From assembly GCF_018403325.1 (NCBI RefSeq), contig NZ_BOSL01000001.1, positions 434,001 to 498,000 of the forward strand: a stretch of 64,000 bases of DNA. The letters run 5' to 3'. This document shows positions 1 to 7,746 of this stretch, in pieces; within the stretch, counting starts at the first letter, position 1, and each line of letters begins with the position of its first letter. Below the pieces are notes generated by a model. That model ran no database searches. It had not been told where the DNA came from and saw nothing but the letters and a program-made list of their open reading frames with translations. Both the position numbers and the translations under genes were made by a program. The DNA comes from Paenibacillus vini (lineage in GTDB: Bacteria; Bacillota; Bacilli; Paenibacillales; Paenibacillaceae).

Positions 1-83
1 ATTTGTTATTGGCATCCTACCAGAAGATGATCGATAGCTTTCAACACATCCAAAGCCAGGATCCGGATTCGGATTCAAAATGA
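1..83 (+). CDS. C-terminal end of an unidentified upstream gene (partial)
   Basis: A reading frame open from the left edge ends at TGA 81-83 and would encode about 26 residues ending in SQDPDSDSK. The Ser/Asp-rich hydrophilic tail is typical of a protein C-terminus, and the stop lies 41 bases before the next start, as expected of genes read in the same direction. The family cannot be recognised from so short a piece. It could be chance read-through, since a frame this short is weak evidence. Confidence 0.35.
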   Translation, partial: LLLASYQKMIDSFQHIQSQDPDSDSK

Positions 84-124
84 AAACCAAAAGATTCGAA
101 ATAACTCATCAGGAGGAACTGAAC

Positions 125-877
125 ATGGGAAGATTAGATAATAAAGTAGCTATCATTACGGGTGCCGCCGGCGGCATGGGATTGGCCGATGCGCTTCTTT
201 TTGTCAAAGAAGGCGCCAAGGTAGTTATTACGGATATCCAGGAAGAAAAGATTCTGGCGGCAGCGGAAGAAATTAATCAAAATGGCGGCGAAGCTCTCGG
301 CGTGGCTCACAACGTTACATCTGAAGAAGACTGGAAGCGCGTCGTGGATGAAACGATCGCGAAGTTTGGCAAGATCGACATTCTGGTCAACAATGCAGGT
401 ATCTCCAGTCCTACCCCAATGATGGATACTACCGTCGAGCTCTGGAACAAAGTTATGGATATTAATATCAAGAGCGTGTTCCTGGGTCAAAAATATGTAA
501 TTCCGCATATGATCGAAGGCGGCGGCGGTTCGATCGTCAACATTTCCTCGATCGCAGGCTTGACCGGAGGCAACGGGGCAGGCCCGTACACCGCAAGTAA
601 AGGAGCTGTCCGCATGCTGACGAAGGCGACGGCCGTAGACTTTGCGAAACACAACATCCGCGCCAACTCGGTGCATCCGGGGATTATCCAAACCCCGATG
701 ACAGAAGGCTTGATGAAGGACGAGAAAATGAAAGCCTGGTTCAATTCCGTAACTCCGCTTCCGCGTCTTGGTTTGGCGGAAGACATCGCGGCCGGCGTGT
801 TGTTCCTGGCGTCGGACGAGTCCTCGTACATTACCGGAATCGAACTTCCGATCGATGGCGGTTACACAGCCAAGTAA
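125..877 (+). CDS. Short-chain dehydrogenase/reductase (SDR), classical type
   Basis: NAD(P)-dependent oxidoreductase of 250 residues, the usual length for classical SDRs. Near the N-terminus it has the Rossmann glycine motif TGAAGGMG, then NNAG near residue 90, the catalytic Ser in NISSIAG and the YTASK active-site pair. The C-terminus (GIELPIDGGYTAK) is typical of FabG, glucose-dehydrogenase and cyclopentanol-dehydrogenase relatives. The acidic residue after the second strand (VVITDIQ) favours NAD over NADP; this is inference. An in-frame ATG exists at 80, but AGGAGGA at 111-117 stands just before ATG 125, so the shorter form is chosen. A terminator follows, so it is probably the last gene of its unit. 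The substrate cannot be told. Confidence 0.9.
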   Translation: MGRLDNKVAIITGAAGGMGLADALLFVKEGAKVVITDIQEEKILAAAEEINQNGGEALGVAHNVTSEEDWKRVVDETIAKFGKIDILVNNAGISSPTPMMDTTVELWNKVMDINIKSVFLGQKYVIPHMIEGGGGSIVNISSIAGLTGGNGAGPYTASKGAVRMLTKATAVDFAKHNIRANSVHPGIIQTPMTEGLMKDEKMKAWFNSVTPLPRLGLAEDIAAGVLFLASDESSYITGIELPIDGGYTAK

Positions 878-908
878 ACGAATTACGATATATATTCTTA
901 TGGGAAAA

Positions 909-938
909 GAACCCGGCATAGGTGCCGGGTTCTTTTTT
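909..938 (+). terminator. Rho-independent terminator after the SDR gene
   Basis: A perfect 10-bp stem (GAACCCGGCA, 909-918, with TGCCGGGTTC, 923-932) with a TAGG loop is followed by a run of T (933-938). It lies 32 bases after the stop codon of the SDR gene. Confidence 0.9.
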
Positions 939-1013
939 GTTAAATACAGGATGTGTAAGGTTAGAAAATGTAAGTTTAAATTGAGGCTGGTGCTGGCGCG
1001 CGGTATTAAATAT

Positions 1014-1154
1014 AAATAACTGTAAAACCTCCAGCTATTTTCTCGGATTATATGGAATATTGTTCAACAGGGCCAAATTAGATGCATCTTTTCCAGCTAA
1101 ATTAGTCTCCTACCCTATTTAGAAACAAATTAGCTGGAGGAAATACAGTTAAAT
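1014..1154. repeat. Cluster A of a dispersed short palindromic repeat (3 copies or remnants)
   Basis: Within the roughly 400-base gene-free stretch 878-1277 there are three related 26-30 base elements. Copy 1 (1014-1042) contains AACTGTAAAACCTCCAGCT flanked by AAAT and ATTT. Copy 2 (about 1073-1103) is degraded and keeps only the half TTTTCCAGCTAAATTA. Copy 3 (1127-1154) is the inverse orientation, TTAGCTGGAGG...ACAGTTAAAT. Each is an imperfect inverted repeat with ends of the form AATTAACTG and CAGYTAATT. The same family recurs at 35790-35983 and 46742-46937. Apart from the terminator at 909 nothing else is seen in this stretch. Confidence 0.75.
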
Positions 1155-1277
1155 GTTAATCTCAAATAGGATTTTAGCCATCAAGGGACGAAATTAATGG
1201 GTGTAAGCTCATGCCATGATTCGTGACATGATTTCATGACATGATTGAGTAACCGAGTAGAGAAGGTGCATACTGAG

Positions 1278-2243
1278 GTGAAAACGGAACGCTTGTTAGC
1301 CATGACGGTCCTGCTGCTGAACCGGGGGCGGATGAGCGCCAGAGAGCTCGCCGAACGGTTCGAGGTGTCCGTCAAGACAATTTATAGAGATATGGAAACC
1401 CTAAGCCTGGCGGGAATTCCCGTAACGGCCCTGCAAGGGACGGCCGGCGGTTTTGAGATCATGGATCGATATACGCTGGACCGGCACTTGGTCTCGCAAG
1501 GGGAGATCGCCTCGCTGCTTACGGCCCTCAGAGGGGCAAGCCAAGCATTAGAGGATCGGACTTATGCGGACCTGCTTGAGAAATTCAAAGCTCTGCTGCA
1601 GCCTTCCGGGAAGACCGCCTGGGAGTCCGGCGGTTCCGAACTGGTTTTTGACTTTCAACCCTGGGGTCAAGGGCCGGCGATAAAGCAAAACGTTGCCATG
1701 TTAAGACAGGCGATTGTGGACAAGCGATTGGTCCGCTTAATTTACATACATCAGGACGGAACTGAACATATCCGCGTCGTTGAGCCGGCATCCTTAATTA
1801 TGAAAGGCTCGGTATGGTACCTGCAGGCTTATTGCCGGATGCGCGGTGATTTTCGAGTGTTCCGCCTTTCGCGGGTCATGGAATTTTCCTTGTTGCAGGA
1901 GTGCTTTAATCCTCGCGAGGCTCCCATATTGGACGGTTTTAGCTGGGATCCGGCCTGGTCCCGCAAAGATGAGTGCGAGGTGAGTCTGATCTTTCGGCTC
2001 GAAGCCCGCTACCGCATAGGGGACGTGTTTCTCCCGGAACAGATTCGGGTGCAGGAGGACGGGAATATCTTCGTCCAAGGGGTGTTTTCCCGGGATGAGT
2101 GGTTTTACTCCATGCTGCTCAGTTTTGGCGATCTGGTCAGGGTGTTGACCCCCGGTTCGCTGGTACAGGAAATGAAATTGCGGGCGGAGCGGATTGTCCG
2201 GCTGTATGAGAGCGATCCTCCGATTTCTAACTGGACATACTGA
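1278..2243 (+). CDS. YafY-type transcriptional regulator (DeoR-like HTH plus WYL domain)
   Basis: DNA-binding regulator of 321 residues. The N-terminal winged HTH (RMSARELAERFEVSVKTIYR, about residues 17-36) is typical of the HTH_11 group. A long C-terminal part contains a WYL-type region (GSVWYLQAYCR and RVFRLSRV) that in the family senses a ligand or nucleic acid. The start is taken as GTG 1278, which follows AGAAGGTG at 1261-1268; a longer frame from TTG 1245 has no good ribosome-binding site. The stop overlaps an upstream ATG of the next frame (TGATG at 2241-2245), so the regulator and the following GyrI-like protein are probably co-transcribed. WYL regulators often sit beside the small-molecule or stress proteins they control; the target here is unknown. 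Confidence 0.88.
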   Translation: MKTERLLAMTVLLLNRGRMSARELAERFEVSVKTIYRDMETLSLAGIPVTALQGTAGGFEIMDRYTLDRHLVSQGEIASLLTALRGASQALEDRTYADLLEKFKALLQPSGKTAWESGGSELVFDFQPWGQGPAIKQNVAMLRQAIVDKRLVRLIYIHQDGTEHIRVVEPASLIMKGSVWYLQAYCRMRGDFRVFRLSRVMEFSLLQECFNPREAPILDGFSWDPAWSRKDECEVSLIFRLEARYRIGDVFLPEQIRVQEDGNIFVQGVFSRDEWFYSMLLSFGDLVRVLTPGSLVQEMKLRAERIVRLYESDPPISNWTY

Positions 2244-2296
2244 TGTCCACATTCCCGAATTACAATGGACGTAGGAATGAAGGGAGACTATATAAG

Positions 2297-2836
2297 ATGC
2301 CAAAAACCTATGTTCAACAAAAAGATATCAGACTGACCGGGATCAGCGTACGGACGACGAATGCGGAGGAAGCAGGGCCGAATGGACGCCTTCCGGAGTT
2401 GTGGGACCGTTATTTTCGGGAGAGGGAGATCATCCCGGCGGCTGCCGGAGAGAACGGAACGGGCAATAATACGCTCTATGCGCTTTATATCGATTATGAG
2501 AGCGACGCCTCGGGAGCATACACGGTGATCATCGGTCATGAGCAAGGGACAGAGAAAGCTGGGGATCAAGAGCTGCACGAGTCCGGAATTGAATACACCG
2601 ATCTCACTAAGAGCGGCTTGCTGCAAGCCGTTATACCGGCCTCCGAATTTATCGTATTCGAGACCCGCAGGGGTCCGGTGCAAACCGTAGTGGCGGAAGC
2701 TTGGGGACGAATATGGGCTTATTTTGAGGATGCGCAGGAAAAGCGGGCTTTTACCGGAGATTATGAGCTTTACGACTTGAGGGACTTCGATCCCGGGAAT
2801 GCGGTCGTTTCGATATATATTGCAGTACAATCCTAA
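2297..2836 (+). CDS. GyrI-like/AraC effector-binding-domain protein
   Basis: Stand-alone small-molecule-binding protein of 179 residues resembling the C-terminal effector domain of AraC/BmrR-type regulators and the integron-encoded Cass2 group. Recognisable parts are the opening beta strand (DIRLTGISVRTTN), the central LWDRYF segment, the strand YTVIIGHE and the late FETRRGPVQTVVAEAWGRIW region. The start is set at ATG 2297 after AGGGAG; an in-frame ATG at 2243 overlaps the stop of the regulator gene and lacks a clear ribosome-binding site. It follows a WYL regulator and precedes a GNAT gene by 23 bases, suggesting a three-gene unit. It has no HTH of its own. Such proteins bind amphipathic or cationic compounds; the ligand is unknown. 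Confidence 0.8.
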   Translation: MPKTYVQQKDIRLTGISVRTTNAEEAGPNGRLPELWDRYFREREIIPAAAGENGTGNNTLYALYIDYESDASGAYTVIIGHEQGTEKAGDQELHESGIEYTDLTKSGLLQAVIPASEFIVFETRRGPVQTVVAEAWGRIWAYFEDAQEKRAFTGDYELYDLRDFDPGNAVVSIYIAVQS

Positions 2837-2859
2837 GCTTGGATAAGGGAGGACTAAGC

Positions 2860-3627
2860 ATGGAATTCATGACCATGACGCCGGAGCTGCTGGAGACGGA
2901 GCATATTTGCTGTGCCTTGGGCGCCAAAGCTTATGAAGAAGCGGTAAGCGGCAAAAAAAGCTGGCTGAAGGACCGGATGGCTGAAGGTCTCGTCTTCTAC
3001 AGGTTAAATGAGCGTGCCAAAGTGTTCATCGAATATCTTCCGGCTGAAGCGGCATGGGTTCCTGTGGATGCCCCCAATTTTATGATGATTAATTGTTTGT
3101 GGGTTAGTGGAAAATATAAAGGTCAGGGCTATGGACGCCGTCTTTTGGAGCATTGCATTGAAGATGCCCGGAACAGGGGGATGGACGGGATTGTGCATGT
3201 GCTTGCCGGCAAAAAAATGCCTTATTTGAGCGAACGCAAGTTTTTCCTGCACCATGGCTTTCGGATCGTTGACGAGGCAGGCCCTTACTATGAATTGGCC
3301 GTGCTGCAATGGAACGATTCCGCTCCGCAGCCGCTTTTTCGCCAGGAGGCCAGGTCGCTTGCCGTGGATCAACCCGGGATCGTCGTTTACTATACGCAAC
3401 AGTGCCCGTTTGCCTTCGGCGTATTGCAAGAATGGAGAGCTGCGGCTGCGGAACGAGGCATTCCCTTTTGTGCGCATCTCTTGAACTCCAGGGAGGAAGC
3501 GCAGCGGGCACCGGTACCGTGGACGACCTTCGCCTTCTTCTATAATGGAAAGTATGTCAGCCATGAAATGATGAGCCGGGGAAAGTTCGAACGGATGCTT
3601 GATGGGATGCCAGGCGGGAATCAATAA
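2860..3627 (+). CDS. GNAT-family N-acetyltransferase, YoaP-like
   Basis: 255-residue protein with an N-terminal GNAT fold: the acetyl-CoA loop GKYKGQGYGRRLLEHCIEDA lies near residues 85-104. The C-terminal half (about 165-255) looks like the YoaP-type extension, a thioredoxin-like region with YYTQQCPFAF and closing MSRGKFERML. Bacillus subtilis YoaP has the same two-part structure and similar length, so assignment to that family is fairly firm; its substrate is not known. The start ATG 2860 follows AAGGGAGG at 2845-2852. It is the last gene of the unit that begins with the WYL regulator. Confidence 0.85.
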   Translation: MEFMTMTPELLETEHICCALGAKAYEEAVSGKKSWLKDRMAEGLVFYRLNERAKVFIEYLPAEAAWVPVDAPNFMMINCLWVSGKYKGQGYGRRLLEHCIEDARNRGMDGIVHVLAGKKMPYLSERKFFLHHGFRIVDEAGPYYELAVLQWNDSAPQPLFRQEARSLAVDQPGIVVYYTQQCPFAFGVLQEWRAAAAERGIPFCAHLLNSREEAQRAPVPWTTFAFFYNGKYVSHEMMSRGKFERMLDGMPGGNQ

Positions 3628-3660
3628 TTAGCCGCTTAGGCATCTTTTTTTAAATAGCGC

Positions 3661-3735
3661 TTGACAATAGATCGAAAATAAATTATCTTAATATCAAGAT
3701 AAATGACATCGAGATAAAACAAATTGAGATAAACG
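3661..3735 (+). promoter_or_regulatory. mhqR promoter with MhqR-type operator over the -10 box
   Basis: TTGACA (3661-3666) and TATCTT (3684-3689) are separated by 17 bases. The -10 box is the left arm of the imperfect palindrome TATCTTAATATCAAGATA (3684-3701; 16 of 18 positions symmetric). Two further half-site-like copies follow, ATCGAGATAA at about 3708-3717 and TTGAGATAAA at about 3724-3733. The form agrees with the TATCT...AGATA boxes described for MhqR of Bacillus subtilis. Its position implies autorepression. Confidence 0.75.
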
Positions 3736-3763
3736 CTGAGCATACGCTAAGGAGGAATGCAGC

Positions 3764-4207
3764 ATGACTTATAATCAGGAGGATGCCCTGAATCTTCATA
3801 TCGCCTTATCGCGGGCCAGCCAATGGGTGAATGCCCATACGGACCGGGATATCCGGCAGCACGGTTTAACCCGTACGGAATTCGGCGTTTTGGAACTGCT
3901 CTACCATAAAGGCTCTCAGCCGATTCAGCAAATCGGCGGTAAAGTACTTATGAGCAGCGGCAACATTACTTATGTCGTCGACAAGCTGGAGAAGAAAGGC
4001 TATGTTCGCAGAAGAGCTTGTGAGGAAGATCGCCGCCAGACCTTTGCCGAAATCACGGAGGAAGGCTCGAGATTCATTGAAGAGGTATTTCCCAAGCATG
4101 CGGAAGTGATCGCTAAGGCAACTGAGGGACTGAATGCAGAAGAGAAGAAGATCGCTTCAGACCTGCTGAAAAAGCTGGGGAAGTATGCCCAGGAGGGCTT
4201 CAAATAG
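3764..4207 (+). CDS. mhqR: MarR-family quinone-responsive repressor, MhqR-like
   Basis: 147-residue winged-HTH repressor of the MarR family. The recognition region is MSSGNITYVVDKLEKKGYVR (about residues 64-83) and the wing CEEDRRQTFAEITEEG. Length and sequence style match MhqR (YkvE) of B. subtilis, which represses genes for thiol-independent detoxification of quinones and other electrophiles. The assignment is supported by the next genes: DoxX (MhqP), nitroreductase (MhqN), dioxygenase (MhqO) and hydrolase (MhqD), all MhqR targets in B. subtilis. The same palindrome lies in its own promoter and in that of the operon downstream. No Cys-based sensor is obvious: the only Cys visible is in RRRACEEDRR within the wing. 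Confidence 0.85.
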   Translation: MTYNQEDALNLHIALSRASQWVNAHTDRDIRQHGLTRTEFGVLELLYHKGSQPIQQIGGKVLMSSGNITYVVDKLEKKGYVRRRACEEDRRQTFAEITEEGSRFIEEVFPKHAEVIAKATEGLNAEEKKIASDLLKKLGKYAQEGFK

Positions 4208-4297
4208 CGGCCGGCGGGTTAGCGGGTGAGTCGATTAGAAAAAAAACACGAACCCCGAGTCGATACAGAGCCGGGATTGGCCCGGAGGAAGGAAGGC

Positions 4298-4338
4298 TTG
4301 GGGACTCTTTTTAGATCATATATCTTAATATCAAGATT
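4298..4338 (+). promoter_or_regulatory. Second MhqR-type operator/promoter before the detoxification operon
   Basis: TATCTTAATATCAAGATT (4321-4338) matches the mhqR operator at 17 of 18 bases. As in the mhqR promoter, the first six bases fit a -10 box, here 17 bases after a weak -35 (TTGGGG, 4298-4303). The site lies 34 bases before the mhqP start, so binding would block transcription of the whole operon. Confidence 0.7.
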
Positions 4339-4371
4339 CTTTATTTAAAATTATAATCAAAGGAGAAATGA

Positions 4372-4776
4372 ATGATGAGTATAGCATTGGGCTTGTTGAT
4401 TTTACGGTTGGTGGTCGGGTTATCCTTTATGGCGCATGGGGCGCAAAAGCTGTTCGGTTGGTTTGGCGGCTACGGTCCGAAGGGGACCGGAGGATGGATG
4501 GAATCGCTGGGATTGAAGCCCGGGGTACTGATGGCTGTAATGGCAGGAGCTGGAGAATTTATCGGCGGGCTGCTGTTCGCGGCGGGATTGCTTACTCCTC
4601 TCGGCGCTGCGTTGATTGTGATTACGATGATCATGGCGATCGTTACGGTGCACGGCAAGAACGGATACTGGTCCACGGCGAACGGGTATGAATACAACTT
4701 GCTCATTATCGCGGTTGCCCTTGGCGTAGCTTTGATCGGTGCCGGCGATTACTCGCTGGACGCTCTGTTGTTCTAA
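4372..4776 (+). CDS. mhqP: DoxX-family membrane protein, MhqP-like
   Basis: 134-residue integral membrane protein with about four hydrophobic helices. It shows the DoxX signature LRLVVGLSFMAHGAQKLFGW near the N-terminus and a middle GAGEFIGGLLFAAGLLTPLGA segment. DoxX proteins are thought to support oxidoreductases at the membrane, and MhqP is an MhqR target in B. subtilis. Two adjacent ATGs (4372 and 4375) follow AGGAG at 4361-4365; either may be used. It opens a tightly spaced operon controlled by the palindrome at 4321-4338. The exact biochemical role is unknown. Confidence 0.85.
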   Translation: MMSIALGLLILRLVVGLSFMAHGAQKLFGWFGGYGPKGTGGWMESLGLKPGVLMAVMAGAGEFIGGLLFAAGLLTPLGAALIVITMIMAIVTVHGKNGYWSTANGYEYNLLIIAVALGVALIGAGDYSLDALLF

Positions 4777-4798
4777 TTCGGAAAGAGGAGACTGTGAA

Positions 4799-5419
4799 AT
4801 GAGCGAATTTATTGATTTAGTAAAAAAACGCCGGTCGGCCAACAAATTTTTGAAAGACGTGGAAATCCCGGAGCAGGATCTGGATACGATCTTCAATCTG
4901 GTCAAGTACGCGCCTTCGGCATTCAATTTGCAGCATACCCGTTATGTCGTGGTCAAGGACCCGGAGCTTAAGGAAAAAGTATACGAAGTCGCCAATAAAC
5001 AATATAAGGTGCGTACCGCATCCGCCGTGATCGCCGTTCTGGGAGATCCTAAGGCTTACAAGGACGTAGCTGCGTTAAATGAAGGGCTGTTGAATTTAGG
5101 AGTCATCAATAAACAAGAATATGATATGACGGTTGAATCGACGCTCGCATTCTACGAGGAGCGGGGAGAGACGTTCCAACGGGAGGATGCGATTCGCAAC
5201 GCCAGCCTGTCCGCAATGCAGATGATGCTGATTGCCAAGGAGCTGGGTTGGGATACTTGTCCGATGATCGGATTTGATCCGGATGCTTTGAGAGAAGCAC
5301 TGGAGATTCCGAGTGATTACGTGCCGGTCATGCTTGTCGCCATTGGCAAAGAAGACACATCCAGTCAGCGTCCGCGCGGCTACCGGAAGCCGGTCGCCGA
5401 ATTCGTTAAATACCTATAA
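4799..5419 (+). CDS. mhqN: Nitroreductase-family NAD(P)H:FMN oxidoreductase, MhqN-like
   Basis: 206-residue nitroreductase-fold flavoprotein expected to reduce quinones or nitro compounds with FMN and NAD(P)H. The N-terminal KKRRSANKF is the usual flavin-binding Arg cluster, followed by the YAPSAFNLQHTRYVVV segment and a C-terminal MIGFDPDALREALEIP block, all family hallmarks. Length agrees with B. subtilis MhqN (YdfN). The start ATG 4799 follows AAAGAGGAG; a longer frame would begin inside mhqP. It lies 22 bases after mhqP and 13 before mhqO. Confidence 0.87.
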   Translation: MSEFIDLVKKRRSANKFLKDVEIPEQDLDTIFNLVKYAPSAFNLQHTRYVVVKDPELKEKVYEVANKQYKVRTASAVIAVLGDPKAYKDVAALNEGLLNLGVINKQEYDMTVESTLAFYEERGETFQREDAIRNASLSAMQMMLIAKELGWDTCPMIGFDPDALREALEIPSDYVPVMLVAIGKEDTSSQRPRGYRKPVAEFVKYL

Positions 5420-5432
5420 GGAAGAAAACAAT

Positions 5433-6383
5433 ATGTCACAACGCACAGCAGGAATTCATCACGTTACCGCTTTTGTACAAAATGCTCAGGAAACCGTCGA
5501 TTTCTATTCAGGGGTGCTTGGTTTGCGCCTCGTTAAAAAAACTATAAACTTTGATGCTCCGGAGGTATATCATCTGTATTTTGGCGATGAGAAGGGAAGC
5601 CCGGGCACCATCATTACATTCTTCCCGGCGCCGGGATCACGGCGTGGCCGGATCGGGGGAGGTCAGGTCGGGGTTACCACCTATGCCGTGCCAGAGGGTA
5701 CTCTTGATTTCTGGCATCAACGATTGCTGAAATTTCATGTGTCCGTCGAAACGAGAGAACGTTTCTCCGAGAAAACCTTGCTTTTCCGGGACAACTCCGG
5801 ATTGCTGCTGGAGCTTGTTGAACGGACGGAAGGCCCAGCAAGCACTTGGGCGTTCGGCGGCGTCCCTGTCGATAAAGCAATTAAAGGGTTTGGGGGAGCT
5901 GTCCTTTACAGTGTGTCGCCCGATAAAACGGCCCATCTTCTGGAGCAAGTACTTGGGATGGAAAAAATAGGACAAGAAGGGTCCTATGCACGATTCAAAT
6001 CGGAGGGGAATTTAGGTAATATTATCGATATCAACATCCAGCCCATGGAATACGGTGCCGGTGGTGCCGGAACCGTCCATCATATCGCCTGGAGAGCCAA
6101 GGATGACGGGGATCACGTCGCTTGGAGAAATAAATTGGCGGGCCTCGGGTATCATGTCACGCCGATTGTCGACCGCCAGTATTTCAATGCCGTATACTTC
6201 CGTGAGGAAGGAGGCATCCTGTTTGAAATTGCCACCGATCCGCCGGGATTTGCCCGGGATGAACCTGCAGATAAGCTTGGCGAGAAGCTGATGCTGCCGG
6301 ATTGGTACGAGGAACAGCGGGCGCTGATCGAAGCGAACTTGGAACCGATCGAGGTTCGTATATTGAAGGAGGATAAGGAATGA
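5433..6383 (+). CDS. mhqO: Ring-cleaving dioxygenase, glyoxalase/VOC fold, MhqO-like
   Basis: 316-residue protein with two tandem VOC (glyoxalase) modules. Metal-ligand candidates are His in GIHHVTAFV (residue about 8-9), His in GTVHHIAWRA near the middle, and Glu in GGILFEIATDPPGF near the end. MhqO of B. subtilis is annotated as a hydroquinone-specific extradiol dioxygenase, and size and position match. Reduced quinones from MhqN could be opened by this enzyme; this order of action is inference. The start ATG 5433 follows TAAGGAAG. The stop codon overlaps the mhqD start by four bases (ATGA), implying translational coupling. Confidence 0.87.
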   Translation: MSQRTAGIHHVTAFVQNAQETVDFYSGVLGLRLVKKTINFDAPEVYHLYFGDEKGSPGTIITFFPAPGSRRGRIGGGQVGVTTYAVPEGTLDFWHQRLLKFHVSVETRERFSEKTLLFRDNSGLLLELVERTEGPASTWAFGGVPVDKAIKGFGGAVLYSVSPDKTAHLLEQVLGMEKIGQEGSYARFKSEGNLGNIIDINIQPMEYGAGGAGTVHHIAWRAKDDGDHVAWRNKLAGLGYHVTPIVDRQYFNAVYFREEGGILFEIATDPPGFARDEPADKLGEKLMLPDWYEEQRALIEANLEPIEVRILKEDKE

Positions 6384-6988
6384 AGCATATTTATCAGCAA
6401 GGAACCAATGCGGAAGCGCCGGTGCTGGTGCTTCTGCATGGTACCGGCGGAACGGAAAGGGACCTGCTTCCGTTGGCCGGGATGATCTCGCCGCAATCCT
6501 CGGTGCTCAGCATCCGGGGGAATGTGCTGGAGAACGGCATGCCGCGCTTCTTCAAACGGCTGGCGGAGGGTGTATTCGATGAGGAGGATCTCGTGCTCCG
6601 CACGAAGGAGCTCTATGATTTCCTGGATGAGGCGGCCGAAACTTACGGTTTTAACCGCCGCAACCTGGTGGCCGTCGGCTACTCCAATGGCGCAAATATC
6701 GCCGGAAGCCTGCTGTTCCATTACAGCGATGCGTTGCGCGGGGCGATTCTGCACCATCCGATGGTGCCGCGTCGGGGCATTCAACTGCCGGATCTCTCGG
6801 GAGTGCCCGTGTTTATGGGAGCTGGACGCAATGACCCGATCTGTCCGCCGCAGGAATCGGAAGATCTTGAACAGTTGTTGAGCGAAGCGGGAGCTGTCGT
6901 CAACCTCCATTGGGAGTCCACCGGCCACCAGTTGACCGGATCGGAAATCGACGCCGCATCGGCCTGGTACCAACGGACTTTTTCGTAA
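6380..6988 (+). CDS. mhqD: Alpha/beta-hydrolase (carboxylesterase-like), MhqD-like
   Basis: 202-residue hydrolase of the phospholipase/carboxylesterase group. The oxyanion segment LLHGTGGTERDLLPL, nucleophile elbow GYSNGANI (Ser near residue 99), acid in GRNDPICPP and base in STGHQLTG together form a complete catalytic triad. MhqD in B. subtilis is a related predicted hydrolase under MhqR. Its natural substrate is not established. It shares ATGA with mhqO and is followed after 30 bases by a flavin-reductase-like gene. Confidence 0.85.
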   Translation: MKHIYQQGTNAEAPVLVLLHGTGGTERDLLPLAGMISPQSSVLSIRGNVLENGMPRFFKRLAEGVFDEEDLVLRTKELYDFLDEAAETYGFNRRNLVAVGYSNGANIAGSLLFHYSDALRGAILHHPMVPRRGIQLPDLSGVPVFMGAGRNDPICPPQESEDLEQLLSEAGAVVNLHWESTGHQLTGSEIDAASAWYQRTFS

Positions 6989-7018
6989 CGTAACCGTACC
7001 GTAAGGAGTGAATCCACC

Positions 7019-7630
7019 ATGCTATCCATCGATCCGAATCTGCAAAGCGAGCGGGACAATTACAAACTGTTGACGGGCAGCATCATCCCTAGACCCGTTG
7101 CGTTTGTAACTACGCTGTCCGGAACCGGCGTGTTAAATGCGGCGCCATTCAGCTATTTCAACATCGTGACGGCCGATCCGCCGATGATTTCGGTATCGGT
7201 CCAGCGCAAACAGGGTCTCCCCAAGGACACGGCCCGGAATGCGATGGAGCTGGGCGCCTTCGTCGTCCACATTTCGGATGAGTCCAACATCGAGCAGATC
7301 AATGAGACGGCGGCCGCGCTCCCTCCGGACGAGAGCGAGATCGCCCTGGCGGGATTGACGCCGGTTCCGAGCGAGAGCATTCCTGTTCCGGGTGTCGCCG
7401 AGGCGAAGGTCCGGATGGAATGCGTGCTGGAACGGGCGATTCAGCTCGGCGGCACGGCGGAGCAACCGGCGGCCGATCTGCTGATCGGGCGGGTGGTCCG
7501 CTTCCATATCGCCGAATCCGTGTATGAGGGCGGGCGGATTACTGCCGCGGAGCTGAAGGCGGTAAGCCGGCTCGCGGGCAACGATTACGCCGGCGTTGGG
7601 CCAGTCTTCTCCATTCGCCGGCCGGAATAA
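7019..7630 (+). CDS. Flavin reductase-like FMN-binding split-barrel protein
   Basis: 203-residue protein of the flavin-reductase-like group. The opening TGSIIPRPVAFVTTLSGTG and AAPFSYFNIVTADPPMISVS are characteristic of FMN-binding split barrels (the RPVAFVTT block and the SYF flavin contact), and DTARNAMELGAFVVHISD follows. It may bind FMN and reduce flavin or a small substrate. It is last in the mhq operon, 30 bases after mhqD with AAGGAG before its ATG, and ends in a strong terminator. It is not part of the best known B. subtilis MhqR set, so co-regulation here is inferred from position. Confidence 0.85.
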   Translation: MLSIDPNLQSERDNYKLLTGSIIPRPVAFVTTLSGTGVLNAAPFSYFNIVTADPPMISVSVQRKQGLPKDTARNAMELGAFVVHISDESNIEQINETAAALPPDESEIALAGLTPVPSESIPVPGVAEAKVRMECVLERAIQLGGTAEQPAADLLIGRVVRFHIAESVYEGGRITAAELKAVSRLAGNDYAGVGPVFSIRRPE

Positions 7631-7647
7631 GATTGTAAGTCAAGCAG

Positions 7648-7688
7648 CGTTTTCCTGTAGCCGTGGTTGCAGGAAAACGTTTTTTTTA
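7648..7688 (+). terminator. Terminator of the mhq operon
   Basis: CGTTTTCCTG (7648-7657) pairs perfectly with CAGGAAAACG (7670-7679), followed by eight or more T from 7680. Confidence 0.92.
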
Positions 7689-7746
7689 TTAATCTCATAG
7701 AGAACGAGTTTTAAATTATGAAGAGTTAAATCAGGAGGGAAGACAG

